Shown here piece after piece: positions 25,760-34,450 of a stretch of DNA of 64,000 nucleotides (within the stretch, counting starts at the first letter, position 1; each line of letters starts with the position of its first letter). A program made the position numbers and the translations under genes. Below the pieces are notes generated by a model that was not told the origin of the DNA, did no database searches, and was given only the letters and a program-made list of their open reading frames with translations. The DNA is from an uncultured Collinsella sp. (GTDB lineage Bacteria; Actinomycetota; Coriobacteriia; Coriobacteriales; Coriobacteriaceae), in NCBI GenBank assembly GCA_900541785.1, contig UQKY01000006.1, forward strand, positions 5,992 through 69,991. Direction: 5' to 3'.

Positions 25760-27340
25760 TTGAGCATCACGCCCCTCGATAGCATTCGCCGCGCCATCGC
25801 CCGCCGCAACGGCGTCTCCAACCCCGCTGCATCGAGAGACGGCGCCGCGAAGGCCCAGGGCGGCCGCATCGAGAACGGCCTGTTCCCCGCCTCCCACACG
25901 GCCGAAGAGCTCGCGCGCATCCAGGAGCTGAGCCAGCGCAACGCCGGCGGCCCCGACAGCAGCCAGGCCACGCGCCGTCGCCGCGAGCGCGATCGCGAGC
26001 CCGGCCCCATCCACCGCATGGTCAACGCATGGTGGAACCGCCTACTCGGCGCTGTCTACGGCGGCGGCTTCTCCATGCAGGAAGCCGAATACGAGGAGCA
26101 CGCCACCCGCCGCGACTATCTCTGGAATACCCTGGGCACCGCCGTGTGGGGTTTCGCGTTTCCCCTGCTCACCATTGTGTCCACGCAGCTTGTGGGCGCC
26201 GAGGAAGCCGGTAAGTTCTCCATCGCCTTTGTCACCGGCACGCTCATCATGATCGCGTGCAACTACGGCGTGCGCAATTTCCAAGTCTCGGATATCGACG
26301 AAACGACGTCCTTTGCCTCCTACCAGCTCAACCGCTGGCTTTGCGGAGCGCTCGCCCTAGGCTGCGGCCTCATGTACAGCAGCGCCCGCGGCTATGACGC
26401 GCAGATGGCGACGATCGGCCTGGGCGTCTACCTGTATAAGGTGATCGACGGCGTGGCGGACGTATACGAGGGCCGCCTGCAGCAGGCCGATAAACTCTAC
26501 CTGGCCGGCATGAGCCAAACGCTACGCTCCGTCGGCGTCATCGTGGTCTTTAGCGTGGCGCTGTTCCTTACGCGCAGCATGCCCATCGCGGCCATGGCCA
26601 TGGGTGTCACCGCCATCGCCTCGCTCGTGCTGGTCACCGCGCCGCTCGCCCTGCTCGAGACCGAAAAATCGCGCCGCGTGAGCCTGCGCGAGGTCGGCCA
26701 CCTATTTGTCCAGTGCGCTCCGCTCTTTGGTGCACTGTTCCTGTTCAACCTCATCGAGAGCATGCCCAAGTTTGTGATGGAAGGCACGCTGGCCTACAAA
26801 TACCAGCTGTACTTTAATGCCCTGTTCTTTCCGGCGCAGGCTATTTTGCTGAGCATCGGATTTGTCTACAAACCGCAGCTTTTGCGTCTGTCGAGCATTT
26901 GGGCGAACCCGCGCAAACGCCGCCGTTTTGACTTGATTATTGTTGCCGTTATGGCGCTGATCGTGGCCATCACCGGCGTGTGCGCCGCATTTATGGCAGG
27001 CCCCGGCATTCCCCTTATGAGCTTTATGTACGGCCTCAACTTTGAGCGTTACCGCACCTTGGCGCTGCTGATGGTCGTCGCCGGCGGCGTAACCGCGGCC
27101 ATCGATTTTATCTACGCCATTATCACGGTGCTGCGCCACGCTGGAGACGTCACCAAGATCTACCTGATCTGCTTTGCCGTGAGCGTGGTGCTCCCGGTGA
27201 TTCTGATCAACCTGCTGGGCCTGATGGGCGCCGTGGTGAGCTACCTGGCAGTCATGGCCCTACTGCTGGTGTTGCTGATAATCGAGTACGCCCACATCCG
27301 CCAACGAATCGAGCGCGACCGGAACCCATACGGCGCCTAA
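25760..27340 (+). CDS. polysaccharide flippase-like membrane protein (MVF/Wzx superfamily)
   Basis: 526 residues. The first ~110 are hydrophilic and Arg/Ala-rich; then 12 or so membrane segments follow from RRDYLWNTLGTAVWGFAFPL, in the pattern of the Wzx/MATE-like lipid-linked polysaccharide flippases. The start is a TTG at 25760 supported by AGAAAGGA. The long soluble N-terminal arm is unusual for the family. It could export undecaprenyl-linked glycans, possibly those begun by the WecA-like enzyme at 16374, but no glycosyltransferases are adjacent. It is a single gene, convergent with the phosphoesterase gene. Confidence 0.75.
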   Translation: MSITPLDSIRRAIARRNGVSNPAASRDGAAKAQGGRIENGLFPASHTAEELARIQELSQRNAGGPDSSQATRRRRERDREPGPIHRMVNAWWNRLLGAVYGGGFSMQEAEYEEHATRRDYLWNTLGTAVWGFAFPLLTIVSTQLVGAEEAGKFSIAFVTGTLIMIACNYGVRNFQVSDIDETTSFASYQLNRWLCGALALGCGLMYSSARGYDAQMATIGLGVYLYKVIDGVADVYEGRLQQADKLYLAGMSQTLRSVGVIVVFSVALFLTRSMPIAAMAMGVTAIASLVLVTAPLALLETEKSRRVSLREVGHLFVQCAPLFGALFLFNLIESMPKFVMEGTLAYKYQLYFNALFFPAQAILLSIGFVYKPQLLRLSSIWANPRKRRRFDLIIVAVMALIVAITGVCAAFMAGPGIPLMSFMYGLNFERYRTLALLMVVAGGVTAAIDFIYAIITVLRHAGDVTKIYLICFAVSVVLPVILINLLGLMGAVVSYLAVMALLLVLLIIEYAHIRQRIERDRNPYGA

Positions 27341-27389
27341 TTCGAGTCAATTTGAAGAAAAGAAACGTCGATGTTTTGGCACCGACAGC

Positions 27390-27528
27390 GAGCAGTCTCG
27401 AAGTGCCCCAGGTTGGCGCGAAAGAGGAACGACGCGTACTTCTGTACGCGAGCGACGGTTTGAGCGACAAGATGGGGTGCTTCGGGGCTACGCAGCGTCA
27501 ACGTGACCGCCGTTCGGTAGAACGGCGG
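27390..27528. repeat. structured convergent intergenic sequence
   Basis: Between the flippase and phosphoesterase genes: a perfect CCGCCGTTC/GAACGGCGG hairpin (27507-27528), a GCGTAC/GTACGC hairpin (about 27433-27448) and an outer CGAAGTGCCCCA/TGGGGTGCTTCG pairing. There is no clear T-run. A frame runs across it but has no ribosome-binding site. Confidence 0.4.
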
Positions 27529-27535
27529 AACAAGG

Positions 27536-28375
27536 TTACTCGCCGGGCAGAATGTTCGCATAGAACTCCGCACCATCATCCAGGCGCAGGATGCCCACGC
27601 GGCCGAACTCGGAGCCGGTGGCGGCGGCGCAGTCGATGTCGATGCGGTCGGGAACGCCGGCGGTATCCTCGCCACCCAGGCGCACAATCTGTCCGCGCCC
27701 CGACTCCTCGTCGAGTCCTGCCAGGCCGCCTACCTCGCAATAACGCCCAAGCGACACCGTTGGCGTGTGGCCGCTCACCACGACCGGACCCTTGCCCTCG
27801 GCAGAAAGCAAACCCGTCGGCGCATCCCAATAGCCATGACGAATCCACAGCAGGTCATCGGACGACTGCACGGCAAGCATCTGCTTCAGCAGTTCGGGAT
27901 CGGCGCCAACCGCTCCGGCACCATCGGCACAATCCACGTCGTGTTCAAGCAAAAACGCCCGGGCCGCCTCAGTCTCAATGCCGGCATGTACCAGCAGGTA
28001 CGGGCGCTCATCGGTCTCGGCCACCGCATACAGCGGCAACCCGGCCATCCAGCGCACAAGCTCCTCGTACGCCTCAAATTCCATGTCGTTAAGCTGCTCG
28101 CGCGTCGTCCAGCCGCCGTTGATATCCCATGTCTCGGCATCGAGCGGGTCCTGGCCAATAATGGCATCGAGCATGATCTGCTCATGGTTACCCTTGAGCA
28201 CGCGCGCGTTGGGCAGCGATCGCACCAGTTTAATAACACCGACCGGATCGGGCCCGCGATCGATCATGTCGCCCAGCACGTACAGCGTATCTTCGGACGC
28301 CAGCGAAATCTTGGACAGGGCCTCGTCAAGCGCACGTACGTGTCCGTGAGCATCGGATGTCACATAGATCGCCAT
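27536..28375 (-). CDS. metallophosphoesterase (Ser/Thr phosphatase-like)
   Basis: 279-residue calcineurin-like phosphoesterase. The metal-binding motifs are all present: SDAHGH (7-12), GDMIDRG (35-41), GNHE (62-65), a histidine in VHAGI and GHTP near residue 202. This PPP-type order resembles PrpA/ApaH-like enzymes, which act on phosphoproteins or dinucleoside polyphosphates; the substrate is open. The ATG at 28375 follows GGAAAGG. It is divergent from the antiporter gene and convergent with the flippase gene. Confidence 0.88.
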   Translation of the reverse strand: MAIYVTSDAHGHVRALDEALSKISLASEDTLYVLGDMIDRGPDPVGVIKLVRSLPNARVLKGNHEQIMLDAIIGQDPLDAETWDINGGWTTREQLNDMEFEAYEELVRWMAGLPLYAVAETDERPYLLVHAGIETEAARAFLLEHDVDCADGAGAVGADPELLKQMLAVQSSDDLLWIRHGYWDAPTGLLSAEGKGPVVVSGHTPTVSLGRYCEVGGLAGLDEESGRGQIVRLGGEDTAGVPDRIDIDCAAATGSEFGRVGILRLDDGAEFYANILPGE

Positions 28376-28682
28376 GGAACGCCTTTCCCTACCTTGCGGC
28401 CGAAGCCCGGAGCAGCAACTAAAACTTCAAGTTGAACTTAAACGTTACCCATTGTACTCCGTTGCAATAAAGCTGGGAAGGGCTGCGTGTCGCCAACGCC
28501 CGCGCGCGCCGTTCACGGTGCACCGCCGGCAGCTGCTCCCCGATCAGCGTCGCACACGCCGCAGCCTCGTGTCGAAAATGCGCACGCCCGCAATCCACCA
28601 CCGTAAACCCACCACCTTTGGGTACAAATAACCGCAGACAACTGACCGTGCCACGCCAGCCACCCAGGAGCGGACACTATCC
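28376..28682. other. divergent intergenic region phosphoesterase / antiporter
   Basis: 307 bases expected to hold two promoters. A TACAAT box on the minus strand near 28451 is possible. No repeat, RNA gene or supported small frame is seen. Confidence 0.35.
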
Positions 28683-30284
28683 ATGAACCAGATACTTCTC
28701 TTTATCGGCCTCGTCATCATTTTGTGCCTGACCATCAAACCCGTCGGCAAAAAGCTCCCCTTCCCCACCCTGCTCATCTTTATCGCGCTGGGCATGCTGC
28801 TGGGCGTCAACGGGCCGGCGCACATCGACTTTAGCGACTACGCGCTCACCGAAACCGTCTGCAGCACGGCGCTGCTGTTCATCATGTTCTACGGCGGCTT
28901 TAACACCAATATCGACCGCGCCAAGCCCGTCGCTGTACCCGCAGTGCTGCTGAGCACCCTCGGCGTTATCGCCACCGCCGGCATCACGGGCACCTTTGCG
29001 CACTTCGCACTGGGCTTCGACTGGATCGGCGGCCTGCTGCTGGGCTCGGTCGTGGCATCGACCGATGCGGCCAGCGTCTTTAGCGTGCTGCGTGAGCACA
29101 ACCTGTCGCTGAGGGACGGCACCGACTCGCTACTCGAGGTCGAATCGGGCTCCAACGACCCCGTCGCCTACATGCTCACCGCAGTGCTCGCGACCCTCGC
29201 GGCGGGCGGCACTATCAACATTCCCATACTACTGGCCAAGCAGATCGTCCTGGGCGTGGGCCTGGGCCTTGCCATCGGCTGGACATCCAGCCGCCTGATT
29301 GAGCGCGCACACGCAACGGCCGAGGGCGCGCAGACCATCTTTCTGTTCGCCGTGGCGATCGTCGCCTACGCACTGCCGAGCTATCTGGGGGGCAACGGCT
29401 TTTTGGCCGTATACCTGGCAGGCATTGTGCTGGGCGCGAGCGACATCACCGGCAAGGTCGAGATGGCGCACTTCTTTGACACCCTTACCGAGATGGCCGA
29501 GATGACGATCTTCTTTTTGCTCGGCCTGCTCGTGACGCCCGCACGCCTGCCGCAAATGCTGCTGCCGGGCCTGGCGCTCATGACGTTTATGCTCTTCGTG
29601 AGCCGCCCCATCGCCGTGGGCATGCTGCTGGCTCCGTTTAGAACGAACCCCCGCCAGGTTGCGCTCGTAAGCTGGGCGGGTCTGCGCGGCGCGGCTTCGG
29701 TCGTATTTAGCCTCTTTGCCGTGGTGACCGGTGTTCCCGGTGGGCACGACCTGTTTGACCTGGTGTTTGTGATTGCCGTGTCGAGCATTGTGGTGCAGGG
29801 CTCGCTGCTACCGGCGGCGGCAAAGAAGCTCGACATGATCGACGCGGAAGGCGACGTGCGCCGTACGTTTAACGATTACCGCGACGAAGATGGCATGTCG
29901 TTTGTCAAGCTCAAGGTGGGCGCGGGCCATCCGTTTGCCGGTCGCTCGCTCGCCGATATTGGCAGCGCGACGGACATGCTAGTGGTCCTGGTGCTGCGCG
30001 ACGGTGCACACCCGGTGCTGCCCAATGGCGATACCGTAATTGAGGAAGGCGACCTGCTGGTTATGGCCGCTCCGACGTTTGAAGAGCGTGCCGAGGTTAC
30101 GCTGCGTGAGGTCACCGTGACGCCCCACGGTCGCCTGGCCGGCCAGCGCCTGCGCGACGTGCCGCAAGGCAAGCATCCCTTTATCGTCGTGATGCTCAAG
30201 CGCGACGGCCAAACGATCATCCCCGACGGCAACACCCTCATATACGCCGGCGACGAAGCCGTCATCGCCACGCTGGCATCGTAG
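28683..30284 (+). CDS. CPA1-type cation/proton antiporter with TrkA-C regulatory domains
   Basis: 533 residues. Residues 1-385 contain about 12 membrane helices of the sodium/proton exchanger fold, with the ion-site segments VASTDAASVFSVL and EVESGSNDPVAYML. The C-terminal ~140 residues are soluble and hold two TrkA-C-like repeats (ADIGSATDMLVVLVLRDG and GKHPFIVVMLKRDGQ), as in NhaP2/CvrA-type potassium/proton antiporters. It probably takes part in potassium or pH homeostasis. The ATG at 28683 is preceded by AGGAG at a rather long spacing. It marks the left border of the BREX cluster, with which it is convergent. Confidence 0.9.
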   Translation: MNQILLFIGLVIILCLTIKPVGKKLPFPTLLIFIALGMLLGVNGPAHIDFSDYALTETVCSTALLFIMFYGGFNTNIDRAKPVAVPAVLLSTLGVIATAGITGTFAHFALGFDWIGGLLLGSVVASTDAASVFSVLREHNLSLRDGTDSLLEVESGSNDPVAYMLTAVLATLAAGGTINIPILLAKQIVLGVGLGLAIGWTSSRLIERAHATAEGAQTIFLFAVAIVAYALPSYLGGNGFLAVYLAGIVLGASDITGKVEMAHFFDTLTEMAEMTIFFLLGLLVTPARLPQMLLPGLALMTFMLFVSRPIAVGMLLAPFRTNPRQVALVSWAGLRGAASVVFSLFAVVTGVPGGHDLFDLVFVIAVSSIVVQGSLLPAAAKKLDMIDAEGDVRRTFNDYRDEDGMSFVKLKVGAGHPFAGRSLADIGSATDMLVVLVLRDGAHPVLPNGDTVIEEGDLLVMAAPTFEERAEVTLREVTVTPHGRLAGQRLRDVPQGKHPFIVVMLKRDGQTIIPDGNTLIYAGDEAVIATLAS

Positions 30285-30296
30285 CCATCCCCACCC

Positions 30297-30369
30297 ATAA
30301 GTTGCGGTGAAATAGGGACTGAATAGGCCTTCTACCGGCCCAAACGGTCCCTATTTCACCGCAACTTAT
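30297..30369. repeat. 73-nt palindromic repeat, copy 2 (end of BREX cluster)
   Basis: Perfect 23-bp arms starting ATAAGTTGCGGTGAAATAGG with a 27-base loop, same size and arm core as 4163-4235; CCATCCCC/GGGGATGG extends the stem. It sits between the convergent antiporter gene and the last gene of the BREX cluster and is the likely terminator for both. Confidence 0.8.
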
Positions 30370-30399
30370 TGAGGGGATGGGGTTGAAGCTCAATCGCGG

Positions 30400-30621
30400 C
30401 TACCAGTCCTCGTCCGTGTCATAGCCGTCGCCCTCATCGTCGACGGCATAGTCGCGGAGGTCGAGGCCTTCGCGTTCGGCTCGGGCTAGGAGCTCTTGGG
30501 GCGACTCATCCTCGATATCCACTACGTCGAGCATAGCGGCCGAAAAGCCCACGCCAGCCGCGCTCCCCGCACGGTCGAGCAGGCTCTCACGCAGCTGATC
30601 TACATCAACGTCGATCTTCAT
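30400..30621 (-). CDS. small acidic protein of unknown function
   Basis: 73 residues with 23 Asp/Glu and only 6 Lys/Arg, giving a strongly negative charge; the last 15 residues are almost all acidic (VDDEGDGYDTDEDW). The ATG at 30621 follows a clear AGGAGG, so it is a real gene. It begins 27 bases after the 454-residue protein gene on the same strand and is the last gene of the BREX cluster. I do not recognise the family. Small very acidic proteins can be DNA mimics that inhibit DNA-binding enzymes, but such proteins are also common without that role. Confidence 0.7.
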   Translation of the reverse strand: MKIDVDVDQLRESLLDRAGSAAGVGFSAAMLDVVDIEDESPQELLARAEREGLDLRDYAVDDEGDGYDTDEDW

Positions 30622-30648
30622 GGTGAAACCTCCTACCAGACCAGGGCC

Positions 30649-32013
30649 CTACTCAGCAGCGCCAAGCACATCCACAGCAGCAACAAAAGCCGCCGCCTGT
30701 TTGTCGTCCATCTGCGTGGCCAGGCGCCCCACGGGCTCATCGTAGGCGAACTGTACCTTATCGATAAAGCAGTCCCAAGCACGCTCGTCCACACGCACGG
30801 CGGCCTCGCAATACTGACTGAGCTTTTTGAGTCCATACCAAAACGCATTCACATGGCGTGCAGGGTCCTCATCCAGCACGCCATCGTAGCGACGCCCGTT
30901 AAACTCACGCATGCGGGCCACGGCAACCTCGAGCGAGTCGCCGCCCTCGGCCGAAGCCTCATCCACTAGCTCGGGAATCGGAACCTCACGGCGAACAGCA
31001 TGCCTGGTTGCACCATCGTACTCGCCCACCAGCACGTCCTCATCAAGCCTAGAATCGTAGTCGAAATAACTACTGCCCTGGCAAATCCCATGCGGCGAGC
31101 CAGAGCCAAACGCGCAGAATAACCCGCCGTCGGAAACAACGCAACGGTAGGTCTCAAACGACTTCTTAACCTGAGCGAGCAACTCGGAAAGCTCCCCGGC
31201 ATCGCACGCTGTCTCGCACGCAACGCACGCAGACTCCGGCAGCCCCGAAGGCTCCACCGTGCTCCCCGCAACGCGGGCGGCGCGCTCGGCCCGATACGCC
31301 TGCGCTGCCAAGCGCGCTCGCTGCGCAGCGCCGTGCACGTTCGTAAGTTCACGCTCCAACGCCACGTCGCCAGCAACATCGCCAGCCAAATCGCCCGTAA
31401 ACCCGTCAGCGCCCTGCGACCCCGTCGCACTCAGCTCAGACTCAAACGTCGCTGTGATCATGCCCGCAAGGTCCGTCGCATCGGCGGCACAACGCAACTG
31501 CTCCAGCTGCGTACATAGCAGATCGGCATCCAGGGGCACGGCATCCACAACGCGCACGTCACTCAGGCGTGCCACGTCCTGCAGCACCATAGCCCCCGCA
31601 GCATCGTACGCCGCGTGCACCTTTTCCGCCGTATTGGCACGCAGCTTTACCTCGATAAACGCAAGCGTCTGCTTCAAACGGGCCAGCAGCTCGGCCTTGT
31701 CCTCCATGCGCAAAAAGGCAGCATAGCGACGCTCCATCCGCAGAGGACCAACAATGCCCGCCCGCTTACGAGCGCGCGAAAGCGCAGCGCCCTCAACACG
31801 GCGAACATACCCGTCAACAGCCCGCACGGCAGAGTCGCGCGCAGCATGTTCGGCAGCCTCGACGCCCCTAAGCACGCCCAGCAGCTCGCGGGAGCGCGCC
31901 TTGCGCACCAGCTCCCCGCGATCGTACTGCTCAAACGCCGTCTGACGCTTGGCCACCGACTCAAAGCCAAACAGCTCGTCGAGCAACTCGCCAACACAAC
32001 GCTCATCCGCCAT
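30649..32013 (-). CDS. uncharacterised protein downstream of brxL
   Basis: 454 residues with no family I recognise. The N-terminal two-thirds are helical and Arg/Ala/Glu-rich (for example KQTLAFIEVKLRANTAEK). The C-terminal third looks globular, with a cysteine/glycine patch (FCAFGSGSPHGICQGSSYF) and NAFWYGLKKLSQYCEAAV. There are no membrane segments or nucleotide-binding motifs. The ATG at 32013 follows AAGGAGG. It starts 74 bases after brxL and is followed 27 bases later by the acidic gene, so all are probably one transcript. It may be an accessory BREX factor; this rests on position only. Confidence 0.7.
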   Translation of the reverse strand: MADERCVGELLDELFGFESVAKRQTAFEQYDRGELVRKARSRELLGVLRGVEAAEHAARDSAVRAVDGYVRRVEGAALSRARKRAGIVGPLRMERRYAAFLRMEDKAELLARLKQTLAFIEVKLRANTAEKVHAAYDAAGAMVLQDVARLSDVRVVDAVPLDADLLCTQLEQLRCAADATDLAGMITATFESELSATGSQGADGFTGDLAGDVAGDVALERELTNVHGAAQRARLAAQAYRAERAARVAGSTVEPSGLPESACVACETACDAGELSELLAQVKKSFETYRCVVSDGGLFCAFGSGSPHGICQGSSYFDYDSRLDEDVLVGEYDGATRHAVRREVPIPELVDEASAEGGDSLEVAVARMREFNGRRYDGVLDEDPARHVNAFWYGLKKLSQYCEAAVRVDERAWDCFIDKVQFAYDEPVGRLATQMDDKQAAAFVAAVDVLGAAE

Positions 32014-32087
32014 GGCAAGGCCTCCTTACCCGAACACGCCAACACGCTCGCGGGCCCACGCGCACGCAAGCCCGCTCGCCCGCACCT

Positions 32088-34439
32088 CTACAGATCTAGC
32101 GCCTTCTTCGCGGCGTCGACCGGGTCGCCATCCATGTAGAACACCGGGCTCAACCCCGAGATAATCTCGGACGAAACACTCTGCAAGCCCGCGATGGCGC
32201 TCAGCGGCAAAATCACGCGCTTGGCGCCGGCGTTTTTGGCCACGCGCATAATGTCCTCGAGCCCTCGGATCTCGTCCATAGAACCCGACATGCGCAAGAT
32301 TCCCGGAATCGCCAGCGCGGGCATCACCGGGCGGTTGCACGCCGCAGAGCAAAGGCCCACAAACTCGGCGAGCGAAACTTCCTCGGACAGGCCCTTGCTC
32401 TGCAGGTCGTTGTAGAACAGCAGATAATCCTTGGAGCCAATGTGCATGCCCGGCGCCACGCGGTTCGCCAGGTTCACAAAGTTGTCGAACGCGGCTTCCA
32501 GCGTATCGCGCACCGGCTTGTTAAAGGCCACGCCCTCGTGCTTAAACTTGCACTCGCCGGCAACGGCCTTATTCTCCAGCTTGTACACGGCAACCTCGCC
32601 GCCCTGCGACCTGCCCACGCCAAACACGTGGCCGGACAGCAGCGGCCCGTCGGGAATCAGCGTGTCCTCGGTCTGCTCGGGCACGCGCACCACGTGCACG
32701 TCCTGCGGGTTGTCGGCATCCATATAGCCCAGGTTGACGTCGATAAACTCGACGCCCGCCATAATCTTGAGCTGCTCCTTTACGCGGCGACGGCCCTCGA
32801 TGGCGTAATCCAACAGCCAGCGCACGTCGTCCTTGTCCATGGCCTCGTCGGGGAACAGCAGCTTGGCCAGGCCGCTAAAGGTCTTGCGCACGGCGATCTC
32901 ATCGCGCTTGTTAAAGTCGCTGTTAAAGCGGAAGTAGCGGTCGATATGGTGTGTAAAGTCCTTGCGGCGCATCTCCTTGCAAAACTCCGACAGGCAGTCG
33001 GTGATCAGGCCATAATGCCCGGTCAGCAGGCTCGAACGCATCTTGGGAATCTCCCAGCCCGGCAGGTAATAGTGGATACGGTCGAAGAAGGCCGAATCGT
33101 TGTTGAACTCCGGCGGGAACGGGTCAAACAGGTGCGTGGTCTTAAGGACATTTTGCACGGTGTCGTTGATGTTGCCCTCAAAGACCATGGAGGCATCGGC
33201 GTTGATCTGGTCGCGGCCGCGCGCGTAGCTGCCACTCGCCATGTAGTCCTTCATGATCTGCACGGCATTGGTGTCCTTAAAGCGCATGCCGGCGACCTCG
33301 TCGAACGTCACGCAATCCCAATGGCCCACCAAGCCCACGCGATCGGCGCGCATGGAGTTCATGCGGCCGAACAGGTTGGCCGTGGTGGTCTGGCCGCCCG
33401 AAAGCAAGATGGCGTATGGCGAGACCTCTTTGTAGATATGGCTCTTGCCGGTGCCGCGGGGACCCAACTCGCACAGGTTGTAGTTGCGCTCGATGAGCGG
33501 CACCATACGCTCGATAAAGTGCAGGCGCTCTTTCTCCGAAAGCTCGCTGGACTCATAGCCGGCAGAGCGCAGCAGCATATTGAGCCACTCGTCGCGCGTA
33601 AAGTACTGGCGCTCGTCAATCATGGCATCCAGGTCCAGATTGGGCATCTGAATGGGCGTGAGCGACGCCACGCTAAACGGAGAGTCCTCGGGTCCGCGCT
33701 TTTTGCGCTTGGCCTTGGAGCGGCGCGGCGCATCGTCGCCAAAGACCTCCATGCCAAACTCGTCTTCCTCATCCACGGGATGACGATACTCGATGCTCAT
33801 AATGCACCAAATGCCGCCCTGCAGAATCTTAGAATAGTCGCGCACGTACTCGGCCGGCATCACAAACGGCTCGATGGTCAGGTTGGCAAACGACGCCACG
33901 TAGATATCTTTGTACTCGTCGAGCTTGGCCGTCACCTTGTCGATGATGGTAAAACGACCCAACTCGCGGATCTTGGACTTAATGCGCTCGGACTCGTCGG
34001 GACGCACGTAGTTATCAGTGAGGATCCTGCGAATGCGGTCCAAACCCTCTGCCACGGCATCCTCGTCGTCGGTTGAGCAGTACATGCCCAGCAGGTACTC
34101 CAGCACAAAGGTGGGCACGTTGGCGCCGCGCTTCATAAGGGCCGTCAGGTCCTTACGCACGATCTTGCCAGCAAAGTGCTCAAGCAGCTTGCCGTCAAGG
34201 CCATCCATGTCGTAGCCGTCGTCCTCGGGGGCCTCGGCCGCGGCCTGGTCATAGCCATCGGTCGAGGATTCGTCCTTGGTGGTCGCCGCAGACTCAACGG
34301 GCACAGCACCAAACGGCTCCGGGGCAGGCACGGCCTCCTCCGCAGGCACGGCTTCCTCCACGGGCACGGCCTCCTCCACAGGCACATCCACATCAATCGA
34401 GGGAACTTCCCACAGATCGTCATCATGGCTATCAAACAT
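32088..34439 (-). CDS. brxL: BREX Lon-like protein BrxL
   Basis: Type 1 BREX AAA+ protein related to Lon, needed for phage restriction in most type 1 systems. Of 783 residues, the first ~85 are an acidic, Val/Pro/Glu repeat-like extension (VEEAVPVEEAVPAEEAVP) absent from the core. Walker A is GPRGTGKSH near 326-334 and Walker B VTFDEVAGM near 376. The C-terminal Lon-like domain shows IPGILRMSGSMDEIRGLEDI and GAKRVILPLSAIAGL, but a clear catalytic serine is not seen. The start at 34439 has GGAG eight bases upstream; an in-frame GTG three codons earlier is also possible. It follows pglZ by 11 bases. Confidence 0.92.
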   Translation of the reverse strand: MFDSHDDDLWEVPSIDVDVPVEEAVPVEEAVPAEEAVPAPEPFGAVPVESAATTKDESSTDGYDQAAAEAPEDDGYDMDGLDGKLLEHFAGKIVRKDLTALMKRGANVPTFVLEYLLGMYCSTDDEDAVAEGLDRIRRILTDNYVRPDESERIKSKIRELGRFTIIDKVTAKLDEYKDIYVASFANLTIEPFVMPAEYVRDYSKILQGGIWCIMSIEYRHPVDEEDEFGMEVFGDDAPRRSKAKRKKRGPEDSPFSVASLTPIQMPNLDLDAMIDERQYFTRDEWLNMLLRSAGYESSELSEKERLHFIERMVPLIERNYNLCELGPRGTGKSHIYKEVSPYAILLSGGQTTTANLFGRMNSMRADRVGLVGHWDCVTFDEVAGMRFKDTNAVQIMKDYMASGSYARGRDQINADASMVFEGNINDTVQNVLKTTHLFDPFPPEFNNDSAFFDRIHYYLPGWEIPKMRSSLLTGHYGLITDCLSEFCKEMRRKDFTHHIDRYFRFNSDFNKRDEIAVRKTFSGLAKLLFPDEAMDKDDVRWLLDYAIEGRRRVKEQLKIMAGVEFIDVNLGYMDADNPQDVHVVRVPEQTEDTLIPDGPLLSGHVFGVGRSQGGEVAVYKLENKAVAGECKFKHEGVAFNKPVRDTLEAAFDNFVNLANRVAPGMHIGSKDYLLFYNDLQSKGLSEEVSLAEFVGLCSAACNRPVMPALAIPGILRMSGSMDEIRGLEDIMRVAKNAGAKRVILPLSAIAGLQSVSSEIISGLSPVFYMDGDPVDAAKKALDL

Positions 34440-34450
34440 AGGGCACACTC

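Noticed and set aside
27352..28092. Plus-strand open frame across the convergent gap into the phosphoesterase gene
   Set aside because: No ribosome-binding site; most of it is antisense to a clear metallophosphoesterase.
32442..34076. 544-codon open frame antisense to brxL
   Set aside because: A shadow of a long GC-rich gene; no family resemblance and no initiation signal.
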